DNA from: Ricinus communis
Lineage: Eukaryota > Streptophyta > Magnoliopsida > Malpighiales > Euphorbiaceae
Reading direction: 5' to 3'
DNA: 64,000 bases
NCBI RefSeq assembly: GCF_019578655.1
Contig: NC_063256.1
Location: forward strand, 24,396,522 to 24,460,521
The translations under genes were made by a program, and so were the position numbers. Below, one piece after another: positions 21,159-32,009 of this stretch. Within the stretch, counting starts at the first letter, position 1; every line of letters starts with the position of its first letter. The notes below the pieces were generated by a model that was given only the letters and a program-made list of their open reading frames with translations, ran no database searches and was not told the DNA's origin.

Positions 21159-22261
21159 TCTCACGACCCGAACTGTGGGCCCGTGACTGGAGCTAGGGAA
21201 TGGGTAGGCATAAGGCCATCGAAACCCGTAGCAAGTCTGACCATTCACTAACTCAATCAAAGTATAACTCTATCTATTATAACACTATTTCATAACTAAC
21301 TTTCAACCCCCCACATATTACATATTAAAATCAGTCTGTTAGCACAATTAGCAATACTTGGTTTAACATGCCAAAACAAAATAATAAGTTTTGAAATCAC
21401 TATTGCGGAGAATCTAGAATTCTAAAAAATCAAACATACAAATAAAATTAGTTACATTAAACCTGAAGATAAAGAAAGTCGGGCTGCGAAAGGAGAAGAA
21501 CTGCGGGAAAACAAACAAACACCTGAAAAATAATTAAATTTGAGACTGTCAGTTTCGAGAGTAAGTTAAAATCATATAATTCAAAAATATATACAACCAT
21601 CTCAATAAAATATTTTTTTAATCAGAATAAATTATTATATCACATTAAAACTCGTGTCATGCCATGATTCAGTAAAATATAATTTAAACGTTATGGAACG
21701 AGTATCTCAATAGAACCCTAACCCCAACACTAATAGCCTTTTAGCTCTCTCACTCCAATAGAGCCGCCGCCTAGAGAGCAACGCTCGACCAGGGACCTTT
21801 GGTCCGACAATCAAAAATTTTCACAGCCTAGAGAGTTGAACTTGACGAGGTCAAGTCTTAAAATACTCTTTTATTACCTGTCTCAGATTTATACCGGTGC
21901 GCATGCGGTCCTGATGCAACCCATCAGGTGGCATGTTCTACTATCGTCTCATCCCGAGTCAATATACAATCATAATATAGATGATGTGGAAAATGATATA
22001 TAAATAGCAAGGAACTTAGATAAATAATAAATAATAAACAATTTAATTAATTAAATATAGAATAAGAACTAATAAAAAATTTCAGCAAAATCTACCATAA
22101 CAAAGTATACGATGATAATAATACACGTAGTAATTATTAATCAAAATTGCTATATAAAGTTTTAGCATGGTACATGTATAGCAGATATGACTTTAACTCA
22201 CAGTTTTCATGACCTCCTTGCTCTACTCCTAAGAATCGGGTGTAGCGGCCTGAAACGATGG
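21159..22261 (-). mobile_element. family-D 5' LTR, truncated
   Basis: The 3' terminus reads TCGTGAGA next to the PBS. The outer (5') part is cut at 22261 by an Athila-like LTR that begins TGATAGGC. Blocks match 6488-7620. Confidence 0.8.
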
Positions 22262-23598
22262 TGATAGGCTATTTATGTGGCTACAATCTAAGGCAGTGAA
22301 CCTATCAATGTAGTCTAGCACTAATGGCAAGTATCAAGGTCGTATTCTCAGGAAAGTGAAAACCCAGAGTTACTACTTTGTTCTTTGTTATCTAACCTAA
22401 AATATATGATGGATGAATTCTAAATTTGCTAATAATTAGAAACTGAGTTCTAAATGAGATGCAAGAATGAATAAATGAATGAAACAATCAAGCCAAGAAA
22501 TGCAAACCCAAAGGGAACCTAAACTAGTTGGCAATCAAACAAAAGATAACAGATTGATGAATCCAATTATGCTACCCGTGGAAGAATTCTTAACTGATTC
22601 GATCTCCCCCTCGAGATAACCGGATTCCTAAACCTAAGAACCTAAAGTTGGAATCTCTTCCTAACGATCGATTATTAAGTTAGCATTAAGCTCTAATCCG
22701 CCTCTATTAAGCTTTGTTAATTCTTAATCCGGCTAGCCAATTACCCTTATCTCTAAGTGATCATTAACCAGTTCTTGCTATTCAAAATTCTAATTACTTA
22801 ATGAATTTCTCAATTACATAAAGCAATCTAAGGAACACAATTCACAACTTCTTATGAATAATGCGATATCTTATTAATATTGAAAGCAAGAAGAATACAA
22901 AAAGGAACTCAAACAATCCGACAATTTAGTACTAAGCCAACATAGTAAGGAAATCCCAATAGGTTTAATCGATCTAGCTACACATGTTCATGTCTAAAAC
23001 AATTAGGAATTCAATAACAATGAAAGAATAAAGAAATGAAATAGATACACCCTTTTCCTTCGAATTGGATAAACAACTCAAAATCCCCAAATCTGATTGA
23101 TGAACCCTAAATTGCCTCTTGAATGCCTCCAATTCTCCTCTTGATCTTCAATTGGATGTTAAAACCAATGTAATCCTTCCTTCAATAGATGAAATGGTCT
23201 CCTAAAGTCGAGTATTGAAGTCTAGGAAAAGATGGCTTATGCATGTATATGTGAAATCAAGTTAGAAAATCGAACCCGCTACAAAAGAACCCAATTTTGC
23301 CTATATAAATGTTTCAATACGGCTGTGCCCAAGCCTGTGTTGGTCAGCATGGATGCTAAGCTTGTTTGGTCCAAGACGAGTGTTTAAGCTGTCTTTGGTT
23401 AGCACGGTAGTGCTCAAGCTTGTCTTTGGGCTTCCGAGTCCCGAAAAATCAGCCTTTTCTCCCTGACCGTGCCCTCGCCGGTGCTGAGCTACCACAGGCC
23501 GTGATGGAGGCCATGGTGGCCTCAGAAACCGTGCCGAAAAGGTCACTTTTGAGGGTCAAATGACAATGGTTCAACACGGCCAGAGTCCAGGCCGTGCT
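22262..23598 (-). mobile_element. Athila-like LTR, truncated at its 5' side
   Basis: Minus orientation. Its 3' end (TGATAGGCTATTTATGTGGC on the plus strand) begins at 22262; the other end stops in a CACGGCC-rich segment at 23598, where the next LTR starts. Right-arm copy 40737-41940 is shorter because of a poorly matching GC-rich segment. Confidence 0.8.
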
Positions 23599-24990
23599 TG
23601 ATGTGTGCTACTTGTGTTAGCTACAATCTAAGACAGTGTACCTATCGATGCAGTCTAGCACTAATGGCGAGTATTAAGGTCGTATTCCTCGGGAAAGTGA
23701 AAGCCTAGAGTTACTTCTTTTTTCTTTGTTATATTAACCTAAAATGAATGATGAATAATTTCTAAACTAACTAATAGCTACAAGCTAAGTTCTAAGGGAG
23801 ATGCAGGAATGAATGGATAAATGAAATAACCAAGACAAGAAAGCAAACCCAAAGGGGACCTAAACTAGTTGGTAATCAAACAAAAGATAAAGGATTGATG
23901 AATCCAATTATGCTACTCGTGGACGAATTCTTAACTGAATTCGATTTCTCTCTCGAGATAATCGAATTCCTAAACCTAATAACCTAAAGTTGGAATCTCT
24001 TCCTAACGATTGATTCTTAAATTAGCCTCCGCCTCTATTAAGCTTTGTTAATTCTTAATCCGGCTAGTTAATTATCCTTATCTCTAAGTGATCATTAACC
24101 AGTTCTTGCTATTCAAAATTCCAATTGCCAAATGGACTTCTCAATCACACAAAGCAATCTAAACACCACAATTCATAACGTCTCATGAATAATGCTATCT
24201 TATTAATACTGAAAGCAAGAAGAATACAAAACCAACTCAAACAATTTAACAATATAATATTAAGCCAACATAGTAAAGAAATCCCAATGGATTTAATCAG
24301 TCTAGCTAAACATGTTCATATTAAAACAATATAGGAAATCAAGTATAATGAAAGAATAATGAAAATGAAACATGTACACCCTTTTCTCTCTCGCACTCAA
24401 TACTATGCAGAAACCGAACCAGCTGCCAGGGCTCTATGTCACTCCTTCCCCCTCTTTCCAACCCTAAAAAATTCATTTTCCTTATATATTTTATTTCAGA
24501 CAATAGTAGTTAAAGTCAGGTCTTGGTCAAGACGGCTGGAATCTAGGTCTTTGGTCAAGACTACCGAATCTAGGCCGAACCGTGGATCTCACCAAGTAGG
24601 TTTTCACCATGGCCGTGCCCCCGCCAGTGCTGGCCACCACGGCCCGTGGTGGAGGCCGTGGTGGCCTCAGAAATCGTGCCCAAACCATTATTTTGAAGAC
24701 CAAGTTTCGATGGTTGGTCACAGCCAGAGTCCATGCCGTGATGGTCAGCACGACCTTGACTTAGGCCGTGCTCAATGTGTGCAACGCGAGCTCTTGTCTG
24801 ATCTTGATGAATTCTCATCCATTTCCACACGTATTGATCTATAATTGCTTAAACACCGATGACAGTCCTATAAATGCTCCTGAAATGCAAAAGAAGACAA
24901 AACACGGGTGATCTGGGAATAAAAACACAATAATTGCTAAGAACATACGCAATAATATGCAAGCAAATATGTGTAAAACTATGCACATCA
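23599..24990 (-). mobile_element. family-B Athila-like LTR (3' LTR, minus strand)
   Basis: Plus strand reads TGATGTGTGCTACTTGTG ... AACTATGCACATCA, 1,392 bases. A polypurine-like AAGTGTGGGGTAATT lies just upstream on the minus strand (24991-25006), so this is the 3' LTR of a minus-oriented element whose internal part continues to 25077 and again after 33450. The right arm has only the last 73 bases (40664-40736). Confidence 0.85.
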
Positions 24991-25077
24991 AATTACCCCA
25001 CACTTAAGCTATTGCTTGTCCTCAAGCAATTAACAACTCACCTCATAAAACTGCAGTTAGCAATCCCTTACAGTTTA
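24991..25077 (-). other. internal 3' region of family-B element, first half
   Basis: Polypurine tract and adjacent 3' internal sequence, interrupted by the 8.36-kb insertion at 25083 and resuming at 33451. Confidence 0.7.
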
Positions 25078-25082
25078 TGCCC
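25078..25082. repeat. target-site duplication TGCCC, left copy
   Basis: Identical to 33446-33450 and exactly adjacent to both LTR tips. Confidence 0.9.
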
Positions 25083-26557
25083 TAATGTGCGTAAAATACA
25101 CACATCTAAATGGGGTTTTTAAGATTGATTTTGTGGACATTTGGATGTGAATTGGTCTCAACACTCACCTTATACATATATTTGTGTGCATTAGGTCCAA
25201 AAGAGGTCAAAGGATGAAAAAGGAAAGAATTGGAGCATAATTGGACGTCAAAGCTGCCGAAACGAGCTAAGAACGAGCATGAGGAAGCTGAACATGGCCG
25301 TGTTGATCTCAACACTGGCCGTGTTCTCAACACGGTCACAAACATGGGCCGTGTTACCAACACGGGGACAAACACGGCCGTGTTAGACATCAAAGAAGAA
25401 GTAGATTTTAGGGAGCACAGCCACAGAGAGTAACACGGCCAGGAACACAATCCCGTGTTGAGAACACGGCAAGGAACACGGCCGTGTTGGAGGCGACAGG
25501 GGGTATTAATTAAAAGAACGAAAAGAAGAGAAAAAGAGGAGGCTAGGGTTAGAACGTCCCAAAACCCTAATTTTTCTCTCCCTAAGGGTTTTCTGAGCTG
25601 AGACCAAGGGAAAAGGAGACTTGGATCAAGGTTTCAATCATATTTCCTTGAAGGATCGAAGATTGGGCAAGGTTCGTTGATTGATTTTCAAATTGAGCAA
25701 GAGGAACAAGAATCGATTCAATTGGAGCAAAAGGATTTGGGGCTGTTTACTCTCATCCAAGGGTGTAATCAGGTTTTCTCTACCTTTGCTTATTGTTGTA
25801 ATTGAATTCTTGTATATTTTGAGAATGAACATGATTAGCTAGATTGATTAAATCTATTGGGATTTCTTTACTATGTTGGCTTGATATTATATTGTTGGAT
25901 TGTTTGAGTTGGTTTTGTATTCTTCTTATTTTCAGTATAAATAAGATTATGCATTATTCATGAGACGTTGTGAATTGTGATGTTTAGATTGCTTTATGAG
26001 ATTGAGAAATCTGTTTGGCAATTGGAATTTTGAATAGCAAGAACTGGTTAATAATCGCTTAGAGATAAGGATAATTAACTAGCCGGATTAAGAATTAACA
26101 AAGCTTAATAGAGGCGGATTAAAGCTTAATGCTAATTTAAGAATCAATCGTTAGGAAGAGATTCCAACTTTAGGTTATTAGGTTTAGGAATTCGGTTATC
26201 TCGAGAGAGAAACTGAATTCGGTTAAGAATTCATCCACGGGTAGCATAATTAGACTCACTGATCCTTTATCTTTTGTTTGGTTGCCAACTAGTTTAGATT
26301 CCCTTTGGGTTTGTCTTCTTGTCTTGATTATTTCACTTATCAATTACTCCTGCATCTCCCTTAGAACTTAGCTCGTAGTTAATAGTTAGTTTAGAATTTA
26401 TTCATCATCCATTTTAGGTTAATATAACAAAGAACAAAGGAGTAACTCTAGGCTTTCGCTTTCCCGAGGAATATGACCTTGATACTCGCCATTAGTGCTA
26501 GACTACATCGATAGGTACACTGCCTTAGATTGTAGCTAACACGAGTAGCACCCATCA
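25083..26557 (+). repeat. 5' LTR of the 8.36-kb element
   Basis: Ends ...GAGTAGCACCCATCA. ACACGGCCGTGTT-type words cluster at about 25295-25490. The 3' ~750 bases are common to all Athila-like LTRs in the window. Confidence 0.92.
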
Positions 26558-26563
26558 AGTTTT

Positions 26564-26580
26564 TGGCGCCGTTGCCCGGG
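26564..26580 (+). other. primer-binding site, tRNA-Asp
   Basis: TGGCGCCGTTGCCCGGG matches the complement of plant tRNA-Asp with one mismatch. Confidence 0.92.
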
Positions 26581-26744
26581 AATTATATGAAAACTAGAGT
26601 GAAATTTGCTATTTGTTAATTTAGCCATTTTTTTCTTTTTTTTCTTATTATTTAATGATTTTTTTGTTTATTTATTTTATTTTATTTATACATATTTATT
26701 TAGTTTAAGTTTATGATTCAGATAGTGAATGATAAGGAGGTTCA

Positions 26745-27730
26745 ATGATAAACTCAAACTCTTTGTGTGACGCATTGGAAAATGGGATTAGGAACCAAGA
26801 GAGTGCTAAAAATTGGGATACCTGTGCATCTTTAGAAGCTCGAGTGGAATCGTTTATGAGGGCTACCGATCAACTCTCCACTCCTATCCTTTCATCTCAA
26901 GTTTTTATGAATTTTGTTGTGGTTTACATTTGAGTAATGATTGTCCATTGTGCGTTGATTTTACTCCTTATTCTTACAACCGTGAGCGAATTGAATTATA
27001 CGGGCAATTGGCCAAGTGACTCGTATGGAAGCACCTATAATCAAGAGTGGAGTACTCATTCACCCTATGGATGGAGCTTAGATGGCCCGAACCACGAGTC
27101 TCGGCAACCACATCAAGACCTACTCTTGCACCTTCAACTTAAGATGAAGAGTTAGTGTCGGAGGTGATGATGAGGTTCATTACAAGTCTTGATGATAGAT
27201 TCCAACAAACGGGAGGATACTTGAAGATCAACAAGCCTCGATTAATAACATAGAGCATCAAGTAGGCTTAATCTTCAAGTTACTAGTCAAGAGCAATTGA
27301 GAACTCTATCAAACGCCATCAATCCGAGGAACATTTGGTAGCCGTCACTTTGCGTTCGGTGAGAATTTTCTGGTTTATCTATTATGTTTGACGATGATGC
27401 TTATGTGCAGGACGACTCTTTGAACATGGAAATAGAACCAGAAAAGGAAGAGGCAAACATGATCCCTTTGAAAGACTACCAACAAGAATACACAGTTGAT
27501 GATGCTGAGTTGCAGTTAGAGGAATTTTTGGTGGATTTTCCACAAGTCCCTTCGATGATGGAAGATGAGCACGAGTTGTCCAATGAAGAAGTCTTGGAGG
27601 AGCTCGAGTTTCTCCTAGTAAGTGAACCAAGCCAAGGACTGAAGAAAACCATCAACACTCCTGAAGAAATTGCCCAACCGTCGATCCTTCCAATTGTTGA
27701 AACTCTAGCTTTCAAATTGGAAGAGCCCTG
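26745..27730 (+). pseudogene. Athila-like gag, frameshifted
   Basis: Starts MINSNSLCDALENGIRNQES. The knuckle region (CCGLHLSNDCPLC) and NYTGNWPSDSYGSTYNQEWS are split over three frames by single-base losses between about 26857 and 26990. The next part (27170-27370) has several one- or two-base deletions relative to 50489-51184. From 27384 it is open for 115 codons: MFDDDAYVQDDSLNMEIEPE to SILPIVETLAFKLEEP. This C-terminal acidic part ends at the gag/pol boundary, where LEEP resembles the LKPLP..L start of the Athila RT linker. The small indels look as much like consensus errors as mutations. Confidence 0.8.
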
Positions 27731-28000
27731 AAACATCATGACTACGTGCAAATATATGAGGAGTGAGTTTTGCCCATCATCTGGCGACTTGCTTGGTATG
27801 CGGGAAGAGGAAGTTGACGATTATCCCTCTAAGCGGATATTTGAAGCCATTTGCTTGAAGAAGGATGGATGGTCGCCAATCCCATTTGCTTTTCACCATG
27901 AGTCCGGTAAGAAGACTCATCACATCAAAAGAAGCGCTTTTGGGAGGCACCCCAAATTCTATTTTCAATTTGAATACTTTACCCTTGCATTGTGAACTTA
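27731..28000 (+). pseudogene. RT-proximal linker relic
   Basis: Continues HHDYVQ... with LGMREEEVDDYPSKRIFEAI, CLKKDGWSPIPF and KTHHIKRSAFGRHPKFYF. The better-kept copy at 50489-50580 reads YEERVLPIILAACLIVGKRK, recalling the LP.IIS..L block before the RT of Athila. All of RT itself is gone; the ending KRSAFGRHPKF is shared by the copies at 34553-34800 and 50365-50400, so the deletion is common to the family. Confidence 0.55.
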
Positions 28001-28129
28001 GTTGATTAGGTTTTATAATTGGTTTTTGTTAAGTTTTATTTATGTTGAGTGTATGAGTTGAGGATTTATTGGTTTTGCGGGTGAGAAAGAGTGAGAAAGT
28101 CACGAGAATCGTAACTTTTGCATTATCCG

Positions 28130-28400
28130 GAGATAAACACGGGGCGTGTTCAAGACCGTGTTCATTAACACGGCCCGTGTTCCGATTGAAGAAAATCAAA
28201 CTAAGATGAACACGTTCACGGGAAGCTAACACGAGAATTTATGCCCTGCCGTGTCCACAACACGTTCCGTGTCAAGGCCGTGTAATGTGGCACAGGCGTG
28301 TTACGGAAGTGGTAAGTCGTACATTTTATTCAGCTTAACACGGCCCGATATCCATACCGTGTTCATGAACACGGCCCGTGTCGAACAGGCGTGTTCCGCA
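28130..28400. repeat. internal cluster of CACGGCCGTG-type palindromic words
   Basis: About a dozen ACACGG(C)CCGTGTT-like words on both strands within 270 bases, the same vocabulary as the LTR clusters but in the internal region. Not present in the sister element at 47332-53262. Confidence 0.8.
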
Positions 28401-28595
28401 CACTTACCTATATATACCACTTCATTCCAAAAAAATTTTGCTCTCCCCCATCTCTTACTCTCTCACATCTTATTTCTCATTTCGAAGGCTTTGGATATTG
28501 CGTTTGTCAAGTAAGTACCCTCCAACTTCATTTTTCATTATTTTATTTTGATATTAGTTCGAATTTATATTTTCTTTGTGTTTCAATTTTTTTTA

Positions 28596-28626
<31 letters not shown>

Positions 28627-29100
28627 ATTTTTTATTTATTTATTTTTTGTTTATTCCCTTATTTTATTATTTGGTGCATGCATTTACATTCGTGTTTGTG
28701 CTTAATTTTCTTTTATTTTCTTTAATATAGTTTATATACTTAACTTGCTCATATTTTTCATTTTTCTTTTCTACCATTATTTATGATTGTGATTAATTCC
28801 TTATTTTTCTCTTTATCATTATTGTCGGTTGCTAAACAATAGGCTCTGTCATAGATAGTCGACTCTGTTTGTATCTATTTTATATTAGCATGTTGGTTTG
28901 CCTTGTGATGGATTATGGCGAAGTAAACTCCATATGAATGAATTGCAAATTTAATTGGTTAGCATTAGTTGGCAGTGTTGTGGATTAAATTTTCTTTGCA
29001 GGACATTGAGCAGTTTAATTTTATCGAGTTAAATTGTTTGGTTTGTTCATTTTATGCCGTTATACGCCGAATTTTGTTGATCCTTAGTACTAAAGTTTCC
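28401..29100. other. AT-rich internal region with TTTA microsatellite
   Basis: Contains a (TTTA)n/(TTTTA)n tract at about 28575-28655. The open frames here (for example 28391-28705) are low complexity and not genes. Confidence 0.7.
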
Positions 29101-29109
29101 TTTCAGGTA

Positions 29110-30652
29110 CCATCACACGAGGATCGAGGGAGTTTACAAGAGGAGGCGGACCGATGGTTCCTCTTCCTCTCGATCGTCGTGCACCGCACCCGACTAGTTC
29201 GAGCCAAATTAGACCACCGCAGCGCCATCGATTCCTACTTTTCCAAGGGCAACCCACCTTTGAGCGGAGATATCAATGGATGAGGCACAAAGATTTGGGA
29301 AAGGGCGTAGGATAGGCGGCGGCAGACCTGGAGACCGTCGGACTGCGGTACATGGTTCGGCCGATATCTTGAGACACCCCATTTTAACATTTCTTTGACA
29401 TTGTTGAACCAACATATAGGGAGTTGACTGTGGAGTTTGCCGACTTTCTTTCTGCAGCTTGATTCTGCGGGACTTCAACAACCGGATGCGATCAGTTTGG
29501 ACTAGCAAGGTAGACTTTCACGATGAGTGTCACAATGATTTAGGGTACACTTAGGCTTGTGAGGAGGATGCGGTTGGAGAGGTTTATAGCTGTATACACC
29601 GCTTTGTGTGGTCATGTATCCATGATGTGGTCGAGATTTGTGACCGGGGATTCTGATTACCGGCCGGTCAAGGCGTCTAACTTGCACGAGGTGCGGTACT
29701 TGCATGCATTCGGCTAGGACCATCAGCAGCGGGGAGATAGTGGTGGTGTAGTTACCCGTGACTGTTTATACTTTATAGCATGCACTCACGACTGCATCGA
29801 CATGGGGTACTTATTGGCGACGGATCGGTGCCTTAAATAACTTAAAGAAGGTATTTTTCTGTTTTGGGACTTACATTACTCGACTGGCTAGGAGCTTAGG
29901 AGTTTTGGAGGAAGCGATACCACATTTGATAGAGCTGGGGGTGATGGAAACGTTGGGACTTCCCCAGATGGTTAGTATGGGGATGATGACTCATAGGCAG
30001 GGTCCGCTAGGACCAGAGTATAGGCAGGAATGCTCTCTTGGCGACTTTCGGAGAGGCGACACCTTGTGAGCCCATGGTACACAGGATGTCCCACCTTCTT
30101 CTGATATTCCAGAGTCTTCCTCCATACCGTCTACTTCAGCTCCTTTTGGGTCTTCTTCAGCTGTTTTAGGAGTCTCCCCAATTGAGTTTAGAGAGCTGCA
30201 ACTTAGAGTGCAGAGGTTGGCGGGAGAGCGGTGACATTTCATTCGATAAGAGGCTTTTCAACGGGACCTTTTTACAGTCGGTGAGTTTGAGAGCCGGATG
30301 ATGGCTCGGTTTGAGAGGCGAGGGCTATGCTTCAAGCCCCGATTGAAGCAGGGAGGTAGGTTAGAGGCCTCTATGGCCAATGACATGTTCGATGATATTT
30401 TTGCTCACAGACTTTGTACGCATCCCGCAGTACGGGTTCCGAGCGAGCCATTTTGACATCCCTCTAGCGGATGATCTGGTAGCCCTCCTCTCCGTGAGCA
30501 CCTTTCAACCTGACTGCGGGCCTCCCTGGCCAGCCTCCTGCGATCCTGACTCTTGCATGACCTTTAGATCCTCAGGCGGCCACTCCTCCACCTGGACTAG
30601 CCGGTATACACAGTATACTGTTGATGCACCTCTTTTCACTCCGGAGCCATAA
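29110..30652 (+). pseudogene. Athila ORF1-like (env-position) frame, degenerate
   Basis: The middle is clearest: at 29568-29838 RLERFIAVYTALCGH, VTGDSDYRPVKASNLHEVRY then LHAFG, stop, and GDSGGVVTRDCLYFIACTHD with DMGYLLATD. This matches the pattern of the plant Athila ORF1-type protein: a VKAS..R.P..RY.HR block, then G..GVV....L..L......N.GY.LA. Upstream, in other frames, EPTYRELTVEF can be traced (about 29405-29440). Downstream, QLRVQRLAGER and a PEP ending at about 30650. Many stops and frameshifts. In Athila elements this frame lies between pol and the 3' LTR, as here. Its function is unknown; an envelope role has been proposed for the position only. The sister element keeps only the last few residues (about 50170-50200). 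Confidence 0.6.
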
Positions 30653-31994
30653 TCAGCTCAGTATTAGTTTCTTTTTCCTTTTTTATTTCATATATTTTGT
30701 ACACTGAGGACAGTGTGTCCTTCAAGTGTGGGGTGGGTGATATTTATCCCATCTTAGTTATTTGTTTATTCTTTGTGCAATTTTTTGTAAAATTTTGAAA
30801 TTTTTTCACTTTGTTTCGATGCTCTTACTGTCGACTTGATTTTGAAATCCTGTTTATGTCCATGTGATCGGGTAAAACCGATAGTGTTGAGTCTTGCGGA
30901 AGAATGTAAGATAATTAGTTTGAGTTTTGCACTAAGTTGCTTTGGTCTATTTAATTATGTTTTGATGATTTTTATTTGGAACCTACTCAAAAAGCACACT
31001 TGTGAGAAATTGAGCCTAAATTGTAAGCATACACGTTATATGCTTTTATTTATTTCTTGTTGAGAGTGCCAATTACTGTTTTTACTTTTAGAACTTGCTC
31101 GGTAATGCTTATGAGGGCCTGAGGAGAGTTTAACACTTTGGTATGATAGAGGCACTTAGGTTTTCATTCTAGCCAAATAGCCTTCATTCGTTTATTGATT
31201 CCGTAGATAACCCTTTTTTCACCATTTTTTTATCATATTCTATTACCACTTGGTTTATTCGCTTTGGGTTATGATTTTGCACATGAGTTGTTTTTATTGG
31301 GAACTTTTATCTTGGGAATAGCTTTAGAATCTTGTAGCGACTTACTTGATCTAAAAGAAATTCACTCTATTATGTGAATGTTCTTCTCTTATGAAAAAAA
31401 GAAAGAAAAAAAAAGAATAAGAGGGAAAGGTGATGAAAGAAAGAAAGTAAGTGAGCTAAACATTTTGACTTGATTCCTATTTCCCACCTTGGACTACTAT
31501 CCATTGTTTACCCCTTGTGATCATTGTGACTTGTGTGCATGTCATGTATTTCATTGCAGAACACCATAGGTTCAACTCTTACCAAATTTACCTACCCCTA
31601 CCTAATCCCCAATACAACCCTTATAAAGACCTCTTGACATGGTTGTTGACTCTCCATAAGTGGTAGGAGTAGGATTTAAGAGCAAGCATATAGTAAGTAA
31701 GGCAGTAGTTGATGCATTGAGCGATTAAACACTACCCTTTAAACACTTTGAGTGATTTAGAGTGAATCTGGTGAGGAGATGGTTCTGAAAAATTTCCTTG
31801 AGACAGTATTTTGTGAATTATTGGCATCTTGGTTGTGATACTTGAATTGATTGCTTCGTTTCTTTTTGTTTGACTTGTGCTTGTTAAGGATATATGCGAG
31901 AACTCTCTAGCTTGTTTATCCGGTTTAAGTATTGTTCCTTAGTGGTTTATTTTCCTTATTTTACTTTTGATTGCTTGAGGACAAGCAATGAGCT
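30653..31994 (+). other. 3' internal region, non-coding
   Basis: Conserved with 48813-50170 (reverse complement) but without a real frame. Contains a second polypurine-like motif AAGTGTGGGG at 30724-30733, about 1.27 kb before the LTR-adjacent one. Confidence 0.7.
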
Positions 31995-32009
31995 AAGTGT
32001 GGGGTTATT
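31995..32009 (+). other. polypurine tract next to 3' LTR
   Basis: AAGTGTGGGG then TTATT, immediately before the TGATGTGCG tip at 32010. Confidence 0.75.

Larger units (their letters stand above)
5023..23671 (+). repeat. left arm of giant imperfect inverted duplication
   Basis: This arm reappears reverse complemented at about 40664-63597 with the same series of nested retroelement pieces and the same junctions. Paired landmarks: the ORF at 10558 pairs with 58048, the LTR at 15376 with 53262, the gag start at 16884 with 47287, and the pol tail at 20039 with 44160. The coordinate sum is about 68,610-68,640 in the outer part and about 64,171-64,200 in the inner part. The step of 4,467 is exactly explained by a full element versus a solo LTR at one site. 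Over about 200 bases at 10558-10760 I counted four substitutions between arms. Confidence 0.93.

Noticed and set aside
26564..26580. tRNA-Asp-like sequence as a possible tRNA gene
   Set aside because: Only the 17-base 3' complement is present, next to an LTR: a primer-binding site, with no cloverleaf.
28391..28730. Hydrophobic 104-codon frame, possible membrane protein
   Set aside because: Produced by a TTTA microsatellite and poly-T tracts; low complexity and unsupported by any copy.
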